In this document: piece after piece, positions 8,857 through 17,200 of the stretch | Layout of the letters: each line of letters opens with the position of its first letter | Position numbering within the stretch: the stretch's first letter is position 1 | Source of the DNA: Acidobacteriota bacterium | GTDB taxonomy: Bacteria; Acidobacteriota; Terriglobia; Bryobacterales; Bryobacteraceae | Length of the DNA stretch: 64,000 nucleotides | Reading direction: 5' to 3' | Assembly: GCA_025352795.1 (NCBI GenBank) | Contig: JANXSF010000092.1 | Coordinates: 1 to 64,000 of the forward strand | Notes under the pieces: model-generated | The model's database searches: none | What the model was told of the DNA's origin: nothing | Seen by the model: only the letters and a program-made list of their open reading frames with translations | Made by a program: the position numbers and the translations under genes

Positions 8857-9807
8857 CTATTCAGCCGCGTAATATCCAGACCGTGCCCGCAACTGAGCCT
8901 TTGGAAATTTTCTTTCTGCCAATGGCGAAAGGGTTACTCGAATCTTGTGATACGCGCCTGGCTTTCCGTTTGCCGGGGCTGAATATTCCAGGGCGTAACG
9001 GTTGCGAATTCGTTCAAATATGGGGGCCAGCGCAGTGTCTACCTTGTCTGGACGGAATGCTTCTCCCCCAGTTTCATAAGCCAATGCGAAAACATTGGAG
9101 GGTGTGAAATCCGGGTTGGTATAGCGAGCTTTGGATTCCACTTCCGGTCGTTTGGCACGACCGGTAACTATCGCACTCATCACGGCGTTGGCTGAATGTA
9201 ATTTTCTTAAGACTTGTTCGTCGTTGAGCTGATAGTTAAGGCCAAGATTATCTGTAATGACAAGAATCGCGCGGCGGCCACTGGTAATATTCGCTTGCAA
9301 ATATTCGGAAGCGGCAACCACGGCGTGATTGATCAGCGTACCGGAGCCTAACGATTTGTCTCCCACTGCGGAGCTGATTTGCCGCGACACTTCCTCAAAA
9401 TCACCAGTGAATTCCTGGGTGACTTTTTGCCCACGGGCGAATAGCATGACGGCAACTTTATCGCCCTGCTTAAGGTTGGACATGGCCTGGCGCGATGCAC
9501 GCGAAACGGCATCAATCGATTTCGACATGCTGCCACTGACATCCAACAGCAACAAAAGGGAAAGCGGTTCCACGTCATGGGCGAAGTAAGTTACCCGTTG
9601 CTGCGTGTTTTCGTCAAAGATCAGAATATCGTCTTTGTTCAGGGTGTTGAGTAAGTGACCCGAATCTTCCACTTGAACATCGACACGCACGACGTTCGTC
9701 CCTGCTTTGAACAGCGGCTGGTCGTCTTGTGCTGACACCAGTTGCGCAGACAACTGCACCTGCGCGCACAAGAATGCCGCAGCGAGAAGAGGGAGGAAGG
9801 CTCGCAT
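8857..9807 (-). CDS. Secreted VWFA-related protein (acidobacterial TIGR03436 type)
   Basis: 316 residues with a signal peptide (MRAFLPLLAAAFLCAQ). An N-terminal beta module (VVRVDVQVEDSG...LNKDDILIFDENTQQRV) precedes a von Willebrand factor A domain with the metal-ion-dependent adhesion motif DVSGSMS and the later ITDN segment. This layout is the acidobacterial VWFA-related family, many copies of which occur in Solibacter-like genomes. Likely a periplasmic or surface protein binding another protein through a bound divalent cation. Its partner is unknown and the neighbours give no clue. Divergent from selB with an 80-bp gap. Confidence 0.9.
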   Translation of the reverse strand: MRAFLPLLAAAFLCAQVQLSAQLVSAQDDQPLFKAGTNVVRVDVQVEDSGHLLNTLNKDDILIFDENTQQRVTYFAHDVEPLSLLLLLDVSGSMSKSIDAVSRASRQAMSNLKQGDKVAVMLFARGQKVTQEFTGDFEEVSRQISSAVGDKSLGSGTLINHAVVAASEYLQANITSGRRAILVITDNLGLNYQLNDEQVLRKLHSANAVMSAIVTGRAKRPEVESKARYTNPDFTPSNVFALAYETGGEAFRPDKVDTALAPIFERIRNRYALEYSAPANGKPGAYHKIRVTLSPLAERKFPKAQLRARSGYYAAE

Positions 9808-9887
9808 ATCTGATTGTCGCCGAATGGGGGGAGTGCTTGTCAGAAGGGTTCTTAATGTGACCGCCTGACCCTGCTACAACTAAGAGA

Positions 9888-11729
9888 ATGATTCATTCCA
9901 TTATCGTGGGCACGGCTGGACACATTGACCATGGCAAGACTGCTTTGGTGCGTGCCTTAACGGGCATTGATACGGATCGACTCGTAGAGGAAAAGAAACG
10001 TGGGATTTCCATTGAATTGGGTTTTGCTCATCTGGATATTGGCGAGACACGCATTGGGCTTGTAGATGTTCCGGGTCATGAACGTTTCGTTAAAACTATG
10101 CTGGCCGGGGCCACTGGGATCGACCTGCTGCTTTTTGTAGTTGCTGCTGACGAATCGATCAAGCCGCAAACGCGTGAACATTTCGACATCTGCCGCCTGC
10201 TGGGCATTCCTCAAGGCATTGTGGTGCTGACCAAGAAGGATGCCGTGGATGCGGACATTCTGGATCTAGTCAAGTTGGAAGTGGAAGAGTTTGTAGAGGG
10301 AAGTTTTTTGCAGGGTGCATCGGTAGTTGCGGTGTCAGCCAAGACAGGCGAAGGAATTGCAGAATTACGGACCAGCATTGCTACCGCAGCGGCGCAGACT
10401 CCAGCGAAAGAGGCTCAGCGATATTTCCGGCTGCCTATTGATCGCGTATTTAGTATGAAAGGTTTTGGAACAGTGGTGACAGGCACAGCCACTTCGGGTG
10501 TAGTTACTGTGGATCAGGAAGTGGAGTTACAACCTGGAGGTGCCCGGTTCCGTGTGCGCGGTGTTGAAGTGCACGGAACAGCTGCAAAACGGGCACGTGC
10601 GGGACAACGAACAGCATTGAATCTGGCCGGGGAAGGTGAGATTTTACGCGGACAAGTAGTCACTGAACCAGGACGCTTTGAAACCACACGGCAAGTGGAT
10701 TGTAACTTTCAGTTACTAACTGGTTCGAAACCATTGAAGCATCGCGCACCAGTCCATTTTCATGCAGGGACGGCGGAAACGATTGCCGAAGTACGGCTGT
10801 TCGGGGACTCTGTGCTGGCACCGGGCAGTTCAGGCGTGGTGCGGTTCCACCTGCGTGACCCAATGTTACTGTTGCCGGGGGATCGTTTCATTGTGCGAAA
10901 GTTTTCACCAGTGGTGACGATTGGTGGAGGGCAGGTTATTGACAGAGATGGCCCCAAGAAACCTTCGCCGGAACGGACTGAGATTTTCCGTACTGGGTCG
11001 TTGACAGATCGGCTGCGGCAATTGGTGAAGGAGGCGGATGGAGGAATGGATTTAGCGGGATTGGTGCGCCGAACCGGGGAGACGGCGGCGGAAATTGAGC
11101 GCGCTATGGATGCACAAGGGACGCTGAAACTGCAGCAGTGGTTTGTGAATGCTGAATGGTTTGCGGCGGCCCTTCTACGTATTGAAAAACGATTGGCAGC
11201 ATTTCATAAAGAGCATCCCTTGGCCCCGGGAATGTTGCGCGAAGAAGTGCGATCCCGTGAGTTGGGGTCGGTCCCAGTAACGGTTTTAGATGCCATGCTG
11301 AACTCGGCGAAAACGGTGGTGAGTGAAGGAGAGAACTTGCGCCTGGCATCGCATAAACTGCATTTGCAGCAGGATGAAACACAGGCCGTGGCCAAGATTG
11401 AAGCAGCGTTTGTGACTGCCGGATTGGCTGTGCCCTCAGTGAATGATGTGTTGGCGGCGAGTGGCGTGGAACTAGCGCGGGCACGTCCGCTACTGCAAAT
11501 TCTATTGCGGCAGCAGAAGCTGATCAAGATTGGGGATGAGCTGGTATTTCATCACTCGGCGTTGGAGCAGTTGAAGCAGATTCTGGCGCAGCATAAGGGC
11601 GAACGATTCCCGGTGGGAGTGTTCAAGGATTGGACTGGAGTGTCCCGTAAGTATGCGATTCCGCTACTTGAATATTTGGATAAGATGCGGTTGACTCGGC
11701 GTGAAGGTGATGTCCGGGTGGTGTTGTAA
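9888..11729 (+). CDS. selB: Selenocysteine-specific elongation factor SelB
   Basis: 613 residues, the usual length. The N-terminal GTPase shows G1 GHIDHGKT (residues 11-18), the switch region [14 protein letters not shown]3 DVPGHE (60-65) and G4 TKKD, as in SelB rather than EF-Tu. Domain II/III follow ([15 protein letters not shown]), then a chain of C-terminal winged helices ending [20 protein letters not shown], which bind the SECIS hairpin of selenoprotein mRNAs. It delivers Sec-tRNA(Sec) to UGA codons. No selA, selD, selC or evident selenoprotein gene is in the window, so the rest of the pathway must be elsewhere if functional. It is a stand-alone gene with divergent and distant neighbours. 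Confidence 0.96.
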   Translation: MIHSIIVGTAGHIDHGKTALVRALTGIDTDRLVEEKKRGISIELGFAHLDIGETRIGLVDVPGHERFVKTMLAGATGIDLLLFVVAADESIKPQTREHFDICRLLGIPQGIVVLTKKDAVDADILDLVKLEVEEFVEGSFLQGASVVAVSAKTGEGIAELRTSIATAAAQTPAKEAQRYFRLPIDRVFSMKGFGTVVTGTATSGVVTVDQEVELQPGGARFRVRGVEVHGTAAKRARAGQRTALNLAGEGEILRGQVVTEPGRFETTRQVDCNFQLLTGSKPLKHRAPVHFHAGTAETIAEVRLFGDSVLAPGSSGVVRFHLRDPMLLLPGDRFIVRKFSPVVTIGGGQVIDRDGPKKPSPERTEIFRTGSLTDRLRQLVKEADGGMDLAGLVRRTGETAAEIERAMDAQGTLKLQQWFVNAEWFAAALLRIEKRLAAFHKEHPLAPGMLREEVRSRELGSVPVTVLDAMLNSAKTVVSEGENLRLASHKLHLQQDETQAVAKIEAAFVTAGLAVPSVNDVLAASGVELARARPLLQILLRQQKLIKIGDELVFHHSALEQLKQILAQHKGERFPVGVFKDWTGVSRKYAIPLLEYLDKMRLTRREGDVRVVL

Positions 11730-11886
11730 GCTTGAGTTTATCCACATCCTAACGAAAAGCGAATCGCAAAGCAAACTTCCTGCATACGCTCTGTACTTAG
11801 ACTGGTCACGCGTCAGAGTATACTCCACAGTAGAAAACTGACATAAATCGCAACTAAGCAATGAGTATGATTGTAGTTAACAAATT

Positions 11887-14232
11887 GTGAAAATGGGAAT
11901 GCACATAAAATCGTTGGCTATAGTTCTGGTTGCGATGGTCGGCACACTCGTCCAGGCCGAAATTAACTACACTCGCGAAGTGCTGCCTATACTCACTGCG
12001 CGCTGCCAGCCTTGTCATCAACCGCAAGCACTGTTATCGCAGGGGGCCAAGTTGGTGGCCACGATCTCTGGCAGTAAACCGGCCATGCCGAAATCTGGAG
12101 CACCACTTACTGAAGCGCAGGTGAAGATGATCAGCACTTGGGTGGCGGAAGGGGCAAGGGCAGGTGATCCATGGTGGTCCCAACGTCCGCTTGCCAAAGT
12201 CACGCCGCCCACAGCAGGGCATCCGCTGGATTCGTTTATTGCTGCCAAGTTGAGGGAGATGAAGTTGTCCTCATCGCCACAAGCTGATCGGCGAACTTTG
12301 ATCCGACGGTTGACTTACGATCTGCATGGTTTGCCACCAACGTTGGAACAAACAGAAAAGTTTCTAAATGACAAATCAGCAAATGCGTATGAACAACTAG
12401 TGGACCGGTTGTTAGTGTCGCCACGTTATGGAGAGCGCTGGGCGCGGCATTGGTTAGATGTAGTTCATTACGGCGATTCCCATGGATACGACAAAGACAA
12501 GCCTCGCCCCAATGCCTGGCCTTATCGGGATTATGTGATTGCAGCTTTAAATTCCGACATGCCCTACGCCCGCTTTGTAGAAGAACAATTGGCCGGTGAC
12601 GCTCTTCGTCCGAATGATCCACAAGCCATCATCGCCACCGGATTTCTGGCAGCGGGGCCTTGGGATCTTGTGGGTCACCAGGAGTTGCGCGAAGGTACCA
12701 CCGATAAAAACATCACTCGGCTGTTGGATCGCGACGATATGGTGGCGGCCACTATGTCCACCTTTATAAGTCAGACAGTGCACTGTGCCCGTTGTCACAA
12801 TCATAAATTTGACCCAATCAAGCAATCTGACTACTACGCAGCGCAGGCCGTTTTTGCAGGGGTTGACAGAGCGGATCGTCCATTGGATGATGATCCGGAA
12901 ATATTTGCGAAGCGTCGTGAGTTACTAAGTCAGCGCCGAAAGTTACAAATAGTTCTGCAGCCACTCTTAGACAAGTTAGAAAATGCTACCACCCCGGAAC
13001 TGGATCGGTTGGACGCGCGAATCAAAGATGCCAAACTGTTGGCGGCACACATTGCGGAACCCAAGACTGCTGATGAGTCCGCTCGCAAGCAAGGCTTAAA
13101 GGATCGGGCCGATGCCGATACAGCCATTCGACAGAAACTTTTGAATGAGTACATGGGCCTGGAAAATATGGCCCAAACGACATGGTTGATGGAACAGGCG
13201 AAGAAATTGGACAAGGCAATTGCGACGCTGCCCAAACCGAAACAAGTCTATGCAGTATCCAATTATTTTGCGCGAACGGGGGCTTTTATTCCAGCTTTGA
13301 ACCCGCGTCCTATCCATGTGCTCCTGCGAGGTGATGTGAATTCCCCCGGAGAGATTGCCGATCCAGGAGCCATCGGCGTACGGTTTTCAATAGCTGATCC
13401 AAAGGATGAAGGGGCACGGCGATTAGCGCTTGCCCGTTGGATCAGCAGCATGGATAACGCACTGACTTGGCGCAGTATTGTGAACCGTGTGTGGCACTAC
13501 CATTTCGGACAAGGTATTGTGGATTCCCCCAGTGACTTTGGACGCATGGGTGCCATACCGTCGCATCCTGAACTGCTGGATTGGTTAGCGGTCTGGTTCC
13601 GTGACGATGCAAAAGGGTCACTGAAGCAGTTACACAAGTTGATTGTGACAAGTAAGGCATATCGTCAAACATCGGCCAATCGACCAGATGGAGCGACGCT
13701 TGATTCCAGCAATAAATATCTGTGGCGGATGAACCGCACGCGATTGGACGCCGAGTCACTTCGCGATTCTATGCTGGCAGTTACGGGCAAGTTAGATTTG
13801 GCGATGGGTGGCCCAGCGGTGCGTATGTTTGCTTTTAAGGACGATCATTCGCCGGTTTATGACTACGCTGGTTTCGATCCAAACAGTGCAGGCGCGAACA
13901 GGCGGAGCATTTACCGCTTCCTGGTGCGCAGCGCACCTGATCCGTTCATGGATCGTTTGGACTGCCCCGACGCATCGTTATTGACTCCTAAACGATCAAC
14001 CACCATCACAGCAATTCAAGCGTTGGCGGTGCTCAACAATCCGTTTGTTCTGCGAATGTCCGAATCGCTTGCGGATGGCGGTGGGACGGTGAAACAAGTC
14101 TTTCGCCTGACATTGGGTCGTGATCCTGGGGTTGAAGAATTGGCGGAACTCGAAGCTTTTACTAAGAAGCATGGTCTGGCGAATTTGAGTCGTGTGTTAC
14201 TCAACAGCAATGAATTTCTTTTTGTGGATTAG
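11887..14232 (+). CDS. DUF1549/DUF1553 protein with N-terminal cytochrome c-like motif
   Basis: 781 residues with a signal peptide. A CxxCH haem motif (ARCQPCHQ) near residue 40 marks a planctomycete-type cytochrome c segment. Then comes the DUF1549 region (HPLDSFIAAKLRE, RRLTYDLHGLPPT, SPRYGERWARHWLD, and a second CxxCH in HCARCHNHKFDPI) and the DUF1553 region (RVWHYHFGQGIVDSPSDFG, TSKAYRQTS, MNRTRLDAESLRDSML). Such proteins are abundant in Planctomycetes and Acidobacteriota and nearly always paired with a DUF1501 gene, as here (next gene, 15 bp on). The pair is thought to act in periplasmic redox-linked degradation of complex organics, but no member has a firm biochemical role. The first start is GTG 11887; ATG 11893 is an equally good alternative. 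Confidence 0.92.
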   Translation: MKMGMHIKSLAIVLVAMVGTLVQAEINYTREVLPILTARCQPCHQPQALLSQGAKLVATISGSKPAMPKSGAPLTEAQVKMISTWVAEGARAGDPWWSQRPLAKVTPPTAGHPLDSFIAAKLREMKLSSSPQADRRTLIRRLTYDLHGLPPTLEQTEKFLNDKSANAYEQLVDRLLVSPRYGERWARHWLDVVHYGDSHGYDKDKPRPNAWPYRDYVIAALNSDMPYARFVEEQLAGDALRPNDPQAIIATGFLAAGPWDLVGHQELREGTTDKNITRLLDRDDMVAATMSTFISQTVHCARCHNHKFDPIKQSDYYAAQAVFAGVDRADRPLDDDPEIFAKRRELLSQRRKLQIVLQPLLDKLENATTPELDRLDARIKDAKLLAAHIAEPKTADESARKQGLKDRADADTAIRQKLLNEYMGLENMAQTTWLMEQAKKLDKAIATLPKPKQVYAVSNYFARTGAFIPALNPRPIHVLLRGDVNSPGEIADPGAIGVRFSIADPKDEGARRLALARWISSMDNALTWRSIVNRVWHYHFGQGIVDSPSDFGRMGAIPSHPELLDWLAVWFRDDAKGSLKQLHKLIVTSKAYRQTSANRPDGATLDSSNKYLWRMNRTRLDAESLRDSMLAVTGKLDLAMGGPAVRMFAFKDDHSPVYDYAGFDPNSAGANRRSIYRFLVRSAPDPFMDRLDCPDASLLTPKRSTTITAIQALAVLNNPFVLRMSESLADGGGTVKQVFRLTLGRDPGVEELAELEAFTKKHGLANLSRVLLNSNEFLFVD

Positions 14233-14247
14233 TTGGTGGATTGGAAA

Positions 14248-15630
14248 ATGAACAGACGACAATTTTTATGGAACTCTGGCGGTGGACTGGGCGGGTTAGC
14301 GCTGGCCGAACTCCTTGCTGCAGAACAAGGCCCGCTGCACCATCCAGCAAAGGCCAAGAGGGTGGTGCAACTGTTCATGTCGGGCGCAGCCAGCCAGTGC
14401 GATTTATACGACTACAAACCATTGCTGATTGCCAAGTCTGGTGAAGTATGGGATCCCGGTGAAAAGGTTGAGTTGTTCCAAAGCAAGCCCGGCGTGGTGA
14501 TGAAGTCGCCGTGGAGTTGGAAGCAGCACGGGCAATCTGGCAAATGGATCAGCAGCCTTGCGCCGCACGTGGCTTCTTCGGTGGATGACATTGCATTTGT
14601 ACATTCTATGATTGCAAAATCAAACATACACGGGCCGGCTACTTACATGCAGAATACAGGCTTTGTGTTGCCTGGATTTCCGAGCATGGGATCCTGGATT
14701 TCCTACGCCTTGGGAAGTGCGAATAACAATTTACCGACTTTAGTTGTGCTGCCAGATGTGCGTGGTTATCCACCCAACGGGCCAGCTAATTGGTCGGCTG
14801 GATTCCTGCCTGCTGCGCATCAGGCCACCATGATTCGCGCAGGAACGGCGAACCCTATTTACGATCTGTTTCCGCCGAAGAGTGCGAAGTTTATTACTGC
14901 GCAAAGTGATCAGGATGCCTTTGCGGAAATTGCCGCGATGAATCGTCGTCATATGGTGGGACGCGAAGATGATTCCCGCCTTGAAGCTCGCATTGCGTCC
15001 TACGAAATCGCTGCCAGGTTGCAGTTAAGCGCACCAGAAGTGCTGGATCTTGCAGGTGAGACCGAGGCCACTAAGAAGCTTTATGGTCTGGATAATCCAA
15101 TCACGGAAGACATGGGTCGGCGCTGCCTGACGGCTCGCAGATTGTTGGAAAAGGGAGTGAGGTTCGTGCAGGTTTGGAGTGGTGCTGACAACGGCCATCC
15201 ACGGCGCAATTGGGATAGTCATGAGGATTTGGCGAAGGATCATTTGGAAATGGGAACGAGCATGGATCAACCTGTGGCAGCTTTGATAAAGGACTTGAAG
15301 TCTCGCGGAATGCTGGATGATACTATTGTTTACTGGACAACAGAATTTGGTCGCATGCCGTGCAGCCAAGGAAGCTTAGGTCGCGATCATAATCCTTTCG
15401 GGTTTACATCCTGGCTTGCCGGTGGCGGTGTCAAGGGCGGAGTAAGTTACGGCGCCACCGATGAGTGGAGTTACAAAGCGGTGGAAAAGCCTGTCTATTG
15501 TTACGACATCCATGCCACGGTCTTACATCTACTGGGGATTGACCATACTCGATTGACTTTCCGAAACAATGGAATTGACCGGCGGCTAACCGATGTGCAC
15601 GGCCACGTGATACACGAACTGTTGAGTTGA
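14248..15630 (+). CDS. DUF1501 family protein (Tat-type signal)
   Basis: 460 residues from ATG 14248, chosen over the TTG at 14233 because it gives a proper twin-arginine-like signal (MNRRQFLWNSGGGLGGLAL) and has GGTGGA just upstream. The body is a sulfatase/alkaline-phosphatase-fold protein of the DUF1501 family: FMSGAASQCDLYDYKP, GFPSMGSWISYALG, FVQVWSGADNGHPRRNWDSH, TTEFGRMPC and GRDHNPFGFTSWLAGGGVKGG, with a histidine- and aspartate-rich C-terminal end (DIHATVLHLLGIDH). It probably folds in the cytoplasm with bound metal and is exported by Tat. It forms a two-gene operon with the preceding DUF1549/1553 gene. Substrate unknown. Confidence 0.92.
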   Translation: MNRRQFLWNSGGGLGGLALAELLAAEQGPLHHPAKAKRVVQLFMSGAASQCDLYDYKPLLIAKSGEVWDPGEKVELFQSKPGVVMKSPWSWKQHGQSGKWISSLAPHVASSVDDIAFVHSMIAKSNIHGPATYMQNTGFVLPGFPSMGSWISYALGSANNNLPTLVVLPDVRGYPPNGPANWSAGFLPAAHQATMIRAGTANPIYDLFPPKSAKFITAQSDQDAFAEIAAMNRRHMVGREDDSRLEARIASYEIAARLQLSAPEVLDLAGETEATKKLYGLDNPITEDMGRRCLTARRLLEKGVRFVQVWSGADNGHPRRNWDSHEDLAKDHLEMGTSMDQPVAALIKDLKSRGMLDDTIVYWTTEFGRMPCSQGSLGRDHNPFGFTSWLAGGGVKGGVSYGATDEWSYKAVEKPVYCYDIHATVLHLLGIDHTRLTFRNNGIDRRLTDVHGHVIHELLS

Positions 15631-15632
15631 AC

Positions 15633-16613
15633 TTAGCGCAACGATTTTTCTAACAACTCGAAGGCATTCAGCAATGTGTTGGGATGGGTGACCAAAAGAA
15701 GGCCCAGCGTTATTGGGCAAATAACGATTAGCGCTAGAACCCAACCAGTTGTGGGGCCAACAAGCTTTGACTCAATATTGCGGCCCAGTAAGAAATTCAC
15801 TCGTGCGGAAAATTCTAAACCATCAGTGATGATACAGCTCAACAAGAGCCCTGGTTGCGCTGGTCGCTTCCATTTTGCGATTCGGACTAATGCCGCAGCA
15901 AGCAGCAAGCCACGTTGCGGATCACCTTCAATGGCTGCTTCATCGGCCGAGCGTTCCGAAATGCAAGACCAGGCATGTTCCAATCGCGCAAAGCCATCCA
16001 CTCCTGGCAGCAGGCGAGGCAGTGTCAGTAACACTAAACGCTTCAGGTTGTCGCAAGACGCGGTGTGAGCTCGTTCATGTTGTAAGGCAACTTTCAGTTC
16101 GTCTAATGAGAGCAATGCAAGCAGTTTGTCGGAGGCGATCAGTTGCGGACGAGTGATTCCTGCGACGGCCAGAAACGGTGATGGCGCGGGGATTTCCCAG
16201 ACAGCAGTTGGCTCACCCTCAATGATTCTGGTTGTGGCTGCCCGTTGGCAGGCAGTTCGATAGCGCCAAGAATGATACCCAGCGCTAAATCCGCGCCGAA
16301 GTGCTCCCAGAAATTGCAGCGCAAGGGTAATGGTGAGTCCAACGCATACGTAGCCGACCTGTTCCACAGCATGGTCTGGTTCCAACAATAAATAACAAGG
16401 TAGGCAGAGGCAGAGGACAACGAATAGGCTTGCCAGGAACGGAAGCATGCGCATCAGGAACAGGAAACTTGCTCCCTGGCGAGCCTTCATGCGTTCGGCT
16501 AACAGCAATGCGCGGGGAGTTAGCAAGTGCAGTAGCAATCCCAAGGATAGGTGCACCAGGGAAAATACTTCCCCGCAGAGCAGTAACAAGCGCAATTCAT
16601 AAGATGCGTTCAT
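15633..16613 (-). CDS. M56 family membrane metalloprotease (BlaR1-like, no sensor domain)
   Basis: 326 residues. Hydrophobic helices at the N-terminus and around 50-100 precede a gluzincin-type site HERAH in the segment LKVALQHERAHTASCDN, the zinc motif of BlaR1/MecR1-type M56 peptidases. There is a C-terminal membrane helix (GWVLALIVICPITLGLLLV) but no penicillin-binding sensor domain, so the signal sensed is not obviously a beta-lactam. Its start overlaps the stop of the BlaI-type gene by 4 bp (ATGA). In such pairs the activated peptidase leads to cleavage of the repressor. The pair is divergent from the S9 peptidase gene, a plausible target. In Acidobacteriota these pairs often sit beside TIGR03435 genes; none is adjacent here. 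Confidence 0.9.
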   Translation of the reverse strand: MNASYELRLLLLCGEVFSLVHLSLGLLLHLLTPRALLLAERMKARQGASFLFLMRMLPFLASLFVVLCLCLPCYLLLEPDHAVEQVGYVCVGLTITLALQFLGALRRGFSAGYHSWRYRTACQRAATTRIIEGEPTAVWEIPAPSPFLAVAGITRPQLIASDKLLALLSLDELKVALQHERAHTASCDNLKRLVLLTLPRLLPGVDGFARLEHAWSCISERSADEAAIEGDPQRGLLLAAALVRIAKWKRPAQPGLLLSCIITDGLEFSARVNFLLGRNIESKLVGPTTGWVLALIVICPITLGLLLVTHPNTLLNAFELLEKSLR

Positions 16614-17077
16614 CGTCTTGCTCCGGAATTTAGTTCTTTACGTTTTTTGCGAATTTCCTCTTCCAATTCATCCAGCATGTCTGGTTCAAACTGTTCCACT
16701 GCGTCAACCAAACAGGAAATCAGTAAGTCATTGGGAAGGCCAGAAATGAACCGTTGGGCGCGGTGTTTATCGAACTGGTCGCGGCTGAGAACTGGTGAGT
16801 AGAAAAAAGCTCGGTCAACTTTACGGCGACTCAGAACGTTCTTCTTAAACAGACGATCCAGAGTCGTCATTGCGGTGGTGTAGGCGCGCGGGGTGGCCTC
16901 AGCCTGATTCAAGTAATCGACAATATCGCGCACGGCGCACTCCCCGCGTTGCCAAAGAATTTCCAAAATCCGAAATTCTAAATGACCAAGCGCAGGCGTA
17001 GTGTCTCTATAGGAGGGCTGTTGTGAATCGCTGCCTCTAAATTGTCTGGTCAGTCCGCTGAGAATCCCGATAGGCAC
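16610..17077 (-). CDS. BlaI/MecI/CopY family repressor
   Basis: 155 residues starting at GTG 17077. The winged helix is evident: LGHLEFRILEILWQRGECAVRDI followed by PRAYTTAMTTLDRLFKKNVLSRRKVDRAFFYSP, the BlaI signature. The C-terminal part (EQFEPDMLDELEEEIRKKRK) is the acidic dimerisation helix typical of acidobacterial members. It is translated just before, and coupled by ATGA to, the M56 protease. The repressor should bind a dyad in the 123-bp gap to the S9 peptidase gene, where an AGTAC-N5-GTACT repeat is seen. The roughly 30 residues before the winged helix are longer than usual, so the true start could be further in. Confidence 0.93.
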   Translation of the reverse strand: MPIGILSGLTRQFRGSDSQQPSYRDTTPALGHLEFRILEILWQRGECAVRDIVDYLNQAEATPRAYTTAMTTLDRLFKKNVLSRRKVDRAFFYSPVLSRDQFDKHRAQRFISGLPNDLLISCLVDAVEQFEPDMLDELEEEIRKKRKELNSGARR

Positions 17078-17126
17078 AATAAAATTCTCTGATCTGTAAA
17101 TATAACGCGCTGTTAACGCTCATCGC

Positions 17127-17143
17127 CAGTACCAATAGTACTG
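17127..17143. promoter_or_regulatory. Inverted repeat in the BlaI-S9 peptidase intergenic region, candidate BlaI operator
   Basis: CAGTAC-CAATA-GTACTG: perfect 6-bp arms and a 5-bp spacer, 50 bp from the BlaI start and 57 bp from the S9 peptidase start. BlaI/MecI-type repressors bind dyads with TAC/GTA-rich arms, so this is the best candidate site for shared control of both directions. Confidence 0.45.
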
Positions 17144-17200
17144 AATGGATACCCACATTGGCGCAACCCCTAAACGCCTATTCCGTGCAATTCTATCCAT

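Noticed and set aside
15676-16156. Plus-strand ORFs opposite the M56 gene
   Set aside because: Antisense shadows of a well-supported peptidase; low-complexity translation.
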